NCBI RefSeq assembly: GCF_000019185.1
Contig: NC_010334.1
Location: 1,550,001-1,614,000 of the forward strand
DNA: 64,000 nucleotides
Source: Shewanella halifaxensis HAW-EB4
Lineage (GTDB): Bacteria; Pseudomonadota; Gammaproteobacteria; Enterobacterales; Shewanellaceae
Reading direction: 5' to 3'
This document shows, piece by piece, positions 59,747 through 64,000 of this stretch (the first letter of the stretch is position 1; the number at the start of each line of letters is the position of its first letter). The position numbers and the translations under genes are program-made. The notes under the pieces were generated by a model. That model was not told where the DNA came from. It did no database searches and was given only the letters and a program-made list of their open reading frames with translations.

Positions 59747-61501
59747 ATGAGCTTACCTAAGCCGTTAATGTTCACCGTTGGACTGATAGACCAAATCACT
59801 AAGCCGATCGCTAAGATTAGCCAGCAATTTAATGGTCTAGCAGCTAACTACCAAGCTGGCACCATGCAAATGGCTACGGGCGTGGGTGGCATGGCGGCGG
59901 CAGGTATGGCGTTGCAAAGTGTCCTTATGCCAGCCATTGAAATGGACCGCGTTTTAGGTGAGGTTAAATCACTTGGCGTACGAGACTCTGCACTTAAACA
60001 GCTTTCGAATACCTCTTACGAATACGCACTTAAATACGGTAAATCTGCTACCGAATTTGTGAGCTCTAGCTACGATATTCAGTCAGCTATTGCAGGGCTA
60101 AGTGATGCCGATCTGTCTGCGTTTACGTTATCAAGTAACGTGTTGGCAACGGCCACCAAAGCCGATGCCGCCACCATTACCAATTACATGGGCACCATGT
60201 TTGGTATCTTCAAAAATCAAGCCAATGACATGGGCAAAAGCGAGTGGGTTGCCCAAGTGACAGGCATGACCGCCACAGCAGTGCAGGCATTTAAAACCAC
60301 AGGTTCGGAGATGTCGAGCGCCTTTACCAGCATAGGCGCAGAAGCGACCAGTGCAGGCATTGGCATGCATGAGCAGATGGCGATTTTAGGCACATTGCAA
60401 TCAACCATGTCGGGCAGTGAAGCGGGCACCAAATATAAATCATTTTTAGCGGGTGTGGGTAAAGCACAAGATGCGCTAAACCTAAGCTTTACCGATTCCC
60501 AAGGCGCCATGTTGCCGATGGTCGATATTCTCAACCAAATTAAAGGCAAGTATGGCGACACCTTAGATGTGGCCGAGGGAGATGCATTAGCCAAAGCCTT
60601 TGGCTCACAAGAAGCGGTTGCCACAGTTAAGTTATTAATGGCCGACATTAACGGCCTTGGCGACTCAATCAATACCCTTGGCAAAGTTAAAGGCATGGGC
60701 AAGGCCGAAGAGATGGCCGCAGCCATGACCGACCAAAGCGAACGCTTAAGCCAGAGCTGGTACGTTATCCGCGCAGCGCTAGGAAGCGCCGTACTGCCTG
60801 CATTTAATAGCTTTGTTGGCTGGATTGCCGATATGGGCCACGACGTGATCTGGTTTACCGAAACATTCCCTAATTTAACTAAATATATTGGCTATACCGC
60901 TATCGCCTTTACGGGATTAGTGATTGCAGGTGGTGCCTTTACTGTGATGATGGGCGCCGCAAAAATGGCAATGACGGCCTATGGTGTAAGCGCGATGGCT
61001 TGGGCTGGTATTAATACCCTGTTGATATCTGGATTAACGGCACTTAGAACAACCTTGTTTGCTGTAAACATGTTGATGATGACCACGCCATTGGGATGGA
61101 TTGTTGCCGGAATCGCTGGGGCAATAGTTGCCGTGGGTGCGCTGATTTATTACTGGGATGATCTTACATCAGCCTTTAGTGATTGGGGCTGGCTTAAAGC
61201 TATTACTGGCATTTTCGCCTCCGTATGGGGCGGGGTTAAATCCATCTTCAATGACTCGATGGATTGGATTATCGACAAGCTGAATTTAATACCAGGTGTT
61301 GATATTGATGCATCAATGTCGAGTTCAAGCATGCCAAGCGTGGCTGCAATGGCCCCCGTTCAAGCCCGTGTTGAGCGCGGCGGTATTACTCAAAACTTGT
61401 CAACGGCTAACCAAAGTAAATCAACCAGTGTGGGCACGGTTAACGTGTACCCAGCTAAGGGCGACGAGAACTTTATGAACTATGTGGAGATGCACGGATG
61501 A
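59747..61501 (+). CDS. Tail tape measure protein
   Basis: The 584-residue protein matches TP901-type tape measures: MFTVGLIDQITKPIAKISQQ, YEYALKYGKSATEFVSSSYD, SIGAEATSAGIGMHEQMAIL and NTLGKVKGMGKAEEMAAAMT. Hydrophobic segments (~375-395, ~440-475) are typical for the part that enters the host membrane. At 584 residues it is shorter than P2 GpT (815), predicting a shorter tail. It overlaps the next gene by 4 bp. Confidence 0.88.
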   Translation: MSLPKPLMFTVGLIDQITKPIAKISQQFNGLAANYQAGTMQMATGVGGMAAAGMALQSVLMPAIEMDRVLGEVKSLGVRDSALKQLSNTSYEYALKYGKSATEFVSSSYDIQSAIAGLSDADLSAFTLSSNVLATATKADAATITNYMGTMFGIFKNQANDMGKSEWVAQVTGMTATAVQAFKTTGSEMSSAFTSIGAEATSAGIGMHEQMAILGTLQSTMSGSEAGTKYKSFLAGVGKAQDALNLSFTDSQGAMLPMVDILNQIKGKYGDTLDVAEGDALAKAFGSQEAVATVKLLMADINGLGDSINTLGKVKGMGKAEEMAAAMTDQSERLSQSWYVIRAALGSAVLPAFNSFVGWIADMGHDVIWFTETFPNLTKYIGYTAIAFTGLVIAGGAFTVMMGAAKMAMTAYGVSAMAWAGINTLLISGLTALRTTLFAVNMLMMTTPLGWIVAGIAGAIVAVGALIYYWDDLTSAFSDWGWLKAITGIFASVWGGVKSIFNDSMDWIIDKLNLIPGVDIDASMSSSSMPSVAAMAPVQARVERGGITQNLSTANQSKSTSVGTVNVYPAKGDENFMNYVEMHG

Positions 61502-61851
61502 GTGATTGCCTGTTTCGTGATTTGCATATTCAGCATGGTGATCTGGTGTTAGATGCCGGATTAAACCCAACTTATTTAACTGAACGTGCGGTTATCGCCC
61601 AAGACATTGTGCACGCGATTATTGAGTCTGGTCTTGCCAATTTATTAGTGAGCGACAGAGGCACAGGCGTAACGGCCGACACCCAAACCCGCATTACGTT
61701 ATTGGTTGAAGATGACTTACGCATTATGCCGGGCACGGTAAAAGTGGAACAAGTAAAAGCCGGTCAATGGTGGGTGTTTGCCGACACGATTAATTTTGGT
61801 CCGTTAAGTACGGCGATTACTACTGGCACAGACGGAGATAACCATGGCTGA
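61498..61851 (+). CDS. DUF2590-family baseplate-region protein
   Basis: A 117-residue protein of DUF2590: LHIQHGDLVLDAGLNPTYLT, ERAVIAQDIVHAIIESGLAN and RITLLVEDDLRIMPGTVKVE. The overall pattern (DGL..YLTER..VAQDI.H.I.ESG) resembles gp25/GpW-like baseplate wedge proteins, and it sits directly before the J-type baseplate gene, where GpW lies in P2. It overlaps the next gene by 8 bp. Confidence 0.78.
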   Translation: MSDCLFRDLHIQHGDLVLDAGLNPTYLTERAVIAQDIVHAIIESGLANLLVSDRGTGVTADTQTRITLLVEDDLRIMPGTVKVEQVKAGQWWVFADTINFGPLSTAITTGTDGDNHG

Positions 61852-63040
61852 AAAAACAGTGTCTGACATTAACTTTAAAAAAATAGTTGAAGATGCAGGC
61901 ATTCCAACCACGGAAGACGGCTGGAAAGCGTTATTTAAGCAAGACGTTGAAGAGGCGGGTTGTATTGTTGCTAACGATGCGCCGTTCTCGCCATTTTGGC
62001 GGTTGCTCACTGCCATAGTGGCAAAGCCTGCCACGTGGATTGTAAACAAGGTATTGGTTGAAAAAATCTTACCTAACTTGTTTTTACAAACCGCCACCGA
62101 CGATGCCTTTATTGAGGCTAAAGCGTGGGAGCATGATTTAACCCGTAAGCAGACCGAATTTACCAAGGGCAAAATCAAATTTCTACGTGCGGCCAGTAGT
62201 GGCCCAAGCCTATTGATTAGCGCTGGTACCGTAATACAAACCGATGCCATTAACGGCGTGGTGTATCGCGTGTTAACCATTGACGATGTGATCTTAGCCG
62301 AGAACGCCGCCAGTGTGTTGGTACTCGTTACGGCTGAACATGCAGGTGCGGCCTATAACCTTGGCGCAGGCTATTACCATATTTTGCCTGAGTCAGTCAC
62401 CGGCATTGGCAGTGTTACCAATGAAGCTGATTGGATTGATGTACTCGGCGCCGATGCTGAAAGCAACGAAGATTTAAAGTTACGTACCCGCAACGCCTTT
62501 ACCGCAGCAGCGCCTTGGCATATCGATGCGGTTTACCGCGCCATGCTAACCGAACGCGCAGGCCTTAACGCAGACAACTTGTTTTTTGAACATGATGCGC
62601 CGCGAGGTCCAGGTACCGCGAATGCCTTTATTTTGCTTGATACGAGCGAGCCATCAAGCGCACTGATTAATGACTTAAACGAGTACGTGATGCAAAAGGG
62701 CTTTCATGGCCATGGCGATGATCTGCAGGTTATGGCCATGCCAGCGGTGATCACCAACATTGGCGTAACCGTGTACCCACAATCAGCGTTGCTAGCCGAT
62801 GAAGTTAGCGCATTGCTGGCAGGTGTTGAAGACTTTATTCGCTGCGCATTTCGTGAAAACAGCAACTACAACGCCACGCGAACCGAGCCCGCTAGCCGCT
62901 TTAGCTTTAGCCGCTTAGGCCAAGAATTGCATAAAGAATTTGCAGGGCTTGAGTCATTGAACTGGCACCAAATGGATATTACCAGCGGTAACGATGTGCC
63001 TCGTATTGGCGAGTTAACCATTGATAACGGTAATGCGTAA
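61844..63040 (+). CDS. Baseplate J/gp47-family protein
   Basis: The 398-residue protein matches the baseplate J family: AKAWEHDLTRKQTEFTKGKI, SGPSLLISAGTVIQTDAING, VVYRVLTIDD, EAGAAYNLGAGYY-like YNLGAGYYHILPESVTGIGS and WIDVLGADAESNEDLKLRTR. It forms the wedge ring that links tube, sheath and fibres. It abuts the GpI-like gene with no gap. Confidence 0.9.
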   Translation: MAEKTVSDINFKKIVEDAGIPTTEDGWKALFKQDVEEAGCIVANDAPFSPFWRLLTAIVAKPATWIVNKVLVEKILPNLFLQTATDDAFIEAKAWEHDLTRKQTEFTKGKIKFLRAASSGPSLLISAGTVIQTDAINGVVYRVLTIDDVILAENAASVLVLVTAEHAGAAYNLGAGYYHILPESVTGIGSVTNEADWIDVLGADAESNEDLKLRTRNAFTAAAPWHIDAVYRAMLTERAGLNADNLFFEHDAPRGPGTANAFILLDTSEPSSALINDLNEYVMQKGFHGHGDDLQVMAMPAVITNIGVTVYPQSALLADEVSALLAGVEDFIRCAFRENSNYNATRTEPASRFSFSRLGQELHKEFAGLESLNWHQMDITSGNDVPRIGELTIDNGNA

Positions 63041-63703
63041 ATGATGCGACTAGACAAAATCAATTGGCACAGCCTAACCAAAATGCCGTACTGGTTGGCG
63101 CGGCCAGCCAGCGAGATAGACAAACTACGCCAAGGTGCGGTGTTGTTTTGGCAACGCTTTGCCGACTTGCTGGCGTTCCCGTCTAAGCAACTCGACCCCA
63201 TGACCGCCGAATTAGCCTTAGTGCATTTGTTAGCGTGGGAACGAGACATTGAACAAATACCAGGTGAAACCGAGCAGCTTTATAGAACGCGAGTAAAGTT
63301 CGCCCTTAAATTTGCCAAAGGCGCAGGGAGCAAAGAGGGCTGGTATTACATGTTTGAAAAGCTGGGCACGCCATGGATCACCATTGATGAACGAGTGAGT
63401 GATACCGATTGGGATGTGGTGAGTTTGCAGCTACTCGACAGTGACTTAGCAGAAAGAGCAGGTTTAATTGACAACATTTGTCGCCAGTATGGCCGCACAA
63501 CAAGACGTTACCAGTTTGACACCATTGCTAGCATGCCGCTTGTGGCGCCACCGTCAGACTTTTCTTTAGACAGCTTAACCGGAATTGCCAGCCTAAGCGA
63601 TGACATGCGCCCAGCGCTTGGATTAGCGCTAATGGATAACGAATCACATTTTACGGTTACCAACAAAATGACCGTTCAAAAACAGCTCATTAGTAAGAGA
63701 TAA
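63041..63703 (+). CDS. Tail protein I (P2 GpI-like)
   Basis: The 220-residue protein matches P2-type tail protein I: PYWLARPASEIDKLRQGAVL, ELALVHLLAWERDIEQIPGE and KFAKGAGSKEGWYYMFEKLG. It belongs to the baseplate and precedes the tail fibre gene. Adjacent ATGs at 63041 and 63044 are both usable. Confidence 0.85.
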   Translation: MMRLDKINWHSLTKMPYWLARPASEIDKLRQGAVLFWQRFADLLAFPSKQLDPMTAELALVHLLAWERDIEQIPGETEQLYRTRVKFALKFAKGAGSKEGWYYMFEKLGTPWITIDERVSDTDWDVVSLQLLDSDLAERAGLIDNICRQYGRTTRRYQFDTIASMPLVAPPSDFSLDSLTGIASLSDDMRPALGLALMDNESHFTVTNKMTVQKQLISKR

Positions 63704-63712
63704 GGAAACAAC

Positions 63713-64000
63713 ATGGCTTCAGTTATTACAATCGCAGGTGAAAAACTCTTTGCAGCTAAAGCACAAGCTAATGAGCAGCTAGACATTGACACCTTTATTT
63801 TTGCTAACGTACCAGACCAAGACCCTACTGCGCCAATTAACCGCGAAGAGGGAATACCAACCGAACATAAGGTGCACGAGCAAATTGTGCAGCAAGTTGG
63901 CCGCATTAACGACAATGTAGTGGTTTACTCAGCCGTACTTGATAGTTTAACGGGTCCGTTTGAATTTAACTGGGTAGGCTTGTACTCGTCAGTTAACCAA
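63713..64000 (+). CDS. Tail fibre protein, N-terminal part (runs off window)
   Basis: The visible 96 residues (MASVITIAGEKLFAAKAQAN, EQLDIDTFIFANVPDQDPTA, EEGIPTEHKVHEQIVQQVGR, VVYSAVLDSLTGPFEFNWVG) match the conserved N-terminus of P2 GpH-like tail-collar fibres (DUF3751), which attaches to the baseplate. The host-binding C-terminal part lies outside the window. AAGGAAAC precedes the ATG. Confidence 0.85.
   Translation, partial: MASVITIAGEKLFAAKAQANEQLDIDTFIFANVPDQDPTAPINREEGIPTEHKVHEQIVQQVGRINDNVVVYSAVLDSLTGPFEFNWVGLYSSVNQ

Larger units (their letters stand above)
33316..64000 (+). mobile_element. P2/K139-like prophage with integron-type cargo (right end outside window)
   Basis: From the tmRNA attachment fragment the order is: cargo modules, integrase, BRCT gene, cI, cox, cII, small early genes, replication gene A, ogr, two cassette genes, portal and terminase (minus strand), scaffold, capsid, coiled-coil gene, terminase small subunit, head completion, tail completion, sheath, tube, lysis genes, tail chaperone, tape measure, baseplate, tail fibre. 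Head genes are of P2 type, while the DUF2586/DUF2597/DUF2590 tail genes are of Vibrio K139/kappa type. All structural genes visible are intact, so the prophage could be functional. Confidence 0.88.

Overview
The window looks like a marine gammaproteobacterium, most likely Shewanella (order Alteromonadales). The evidence is an MSHA-type mshQ gene, CSS-motif and EAL/GGDEF signalling proteins, many outer-membrane beta-barrels, a lipid A deacylase and a P2/K139-type prophage next to tmRNA (ssrA) 3'-end sequence. The genus is inferred from gene content, not from a marker gene.

Positions 1-22250 are mostly ordinary chromosome. They hold outer-membrane proteins, a LruC-domain protein with a poly-threonine lipoprotein, a BshA-like glycosyltransferase overlapping a dicarboxylate symporter fused to a solute-binding domain, LpxR, a CSS-EAL phosphodiesterase with a degenerate EAL-like neighbour, a CBS protein, NfsA, a PEBP-like protein, two AraC regulators, YjdM, an AhpD-like/DUF417 pair, a decayed IS481 element and a LysR regulator. 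Positions 22250-28750 are strikingly AT-rich: a decayed-looking stretch, then a pilin-like protein, an EAL-GGDEF protein with a 9-bp tandem repeat, a small protein with a peroxiredoxin-like tail, a chemotaxis receptor and the first third of mshQ. The rest of mshQ returns to normal composition, so the gene looks mosaic.

Positions 30856-33365 are a graveyard of integration events: a membrane-protein/integrase fusion scar, a BRCT-protein gene whose near-twin lies inside the prophage, and two copies of the tmRNA 3' end about 430 bp apart. The nearly intact copy at 33316-33365 is taken as the left attachment site of a P2/K139-like prophage that runs off the right edge. The prophage carries cI, cox, cII, replication gene A, ogr, portal and terminase, scaffold and capsid, head completion, a DUF2586 sheath and DUF2597 tube, endolysin and holin, tail chaperone, tape measure, baseplate and the start of the tail fibre.

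The most interesting part is the cargo region between the attachment site and the integrase (33366-37773). Two modules repeat one plan: a perfect palindrome with a -10 box 18 bp from its centre, then a cargo ORF or operon, then an attC-like integron recombination site, then a duplicated ~55-codon 3' end of the phage integrase whose coding DNA holds a terminator. One cargo is a two-gene Septu (PtuA ATPase plus PtuB HNH) anti-phage system. A third cargo gene, encoding a membrane/coiled-coil protein, directly overlaps the integrase stop codon and is split by an in-frame amber codon. Two further genes in the late region (46994-48016) also end in attC-like sites, one of clear Vibrio-superintegron type. 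The prophage therefore appears to have collected integron gene cassettes at two cargo sites.

Two candidate programmed -1 frameshifts are visible in the structural operon: the expected one in the tail assembly chaperone (A-AAA-AAA at 59505) and an unexpected one (A-AAA-AAG at 53715, with an upstream SD-like element and a downstream hairpin) that would fuse a coiled-coil protein to the terminase small subunit, whose own frame has no conventional start codon at full length.
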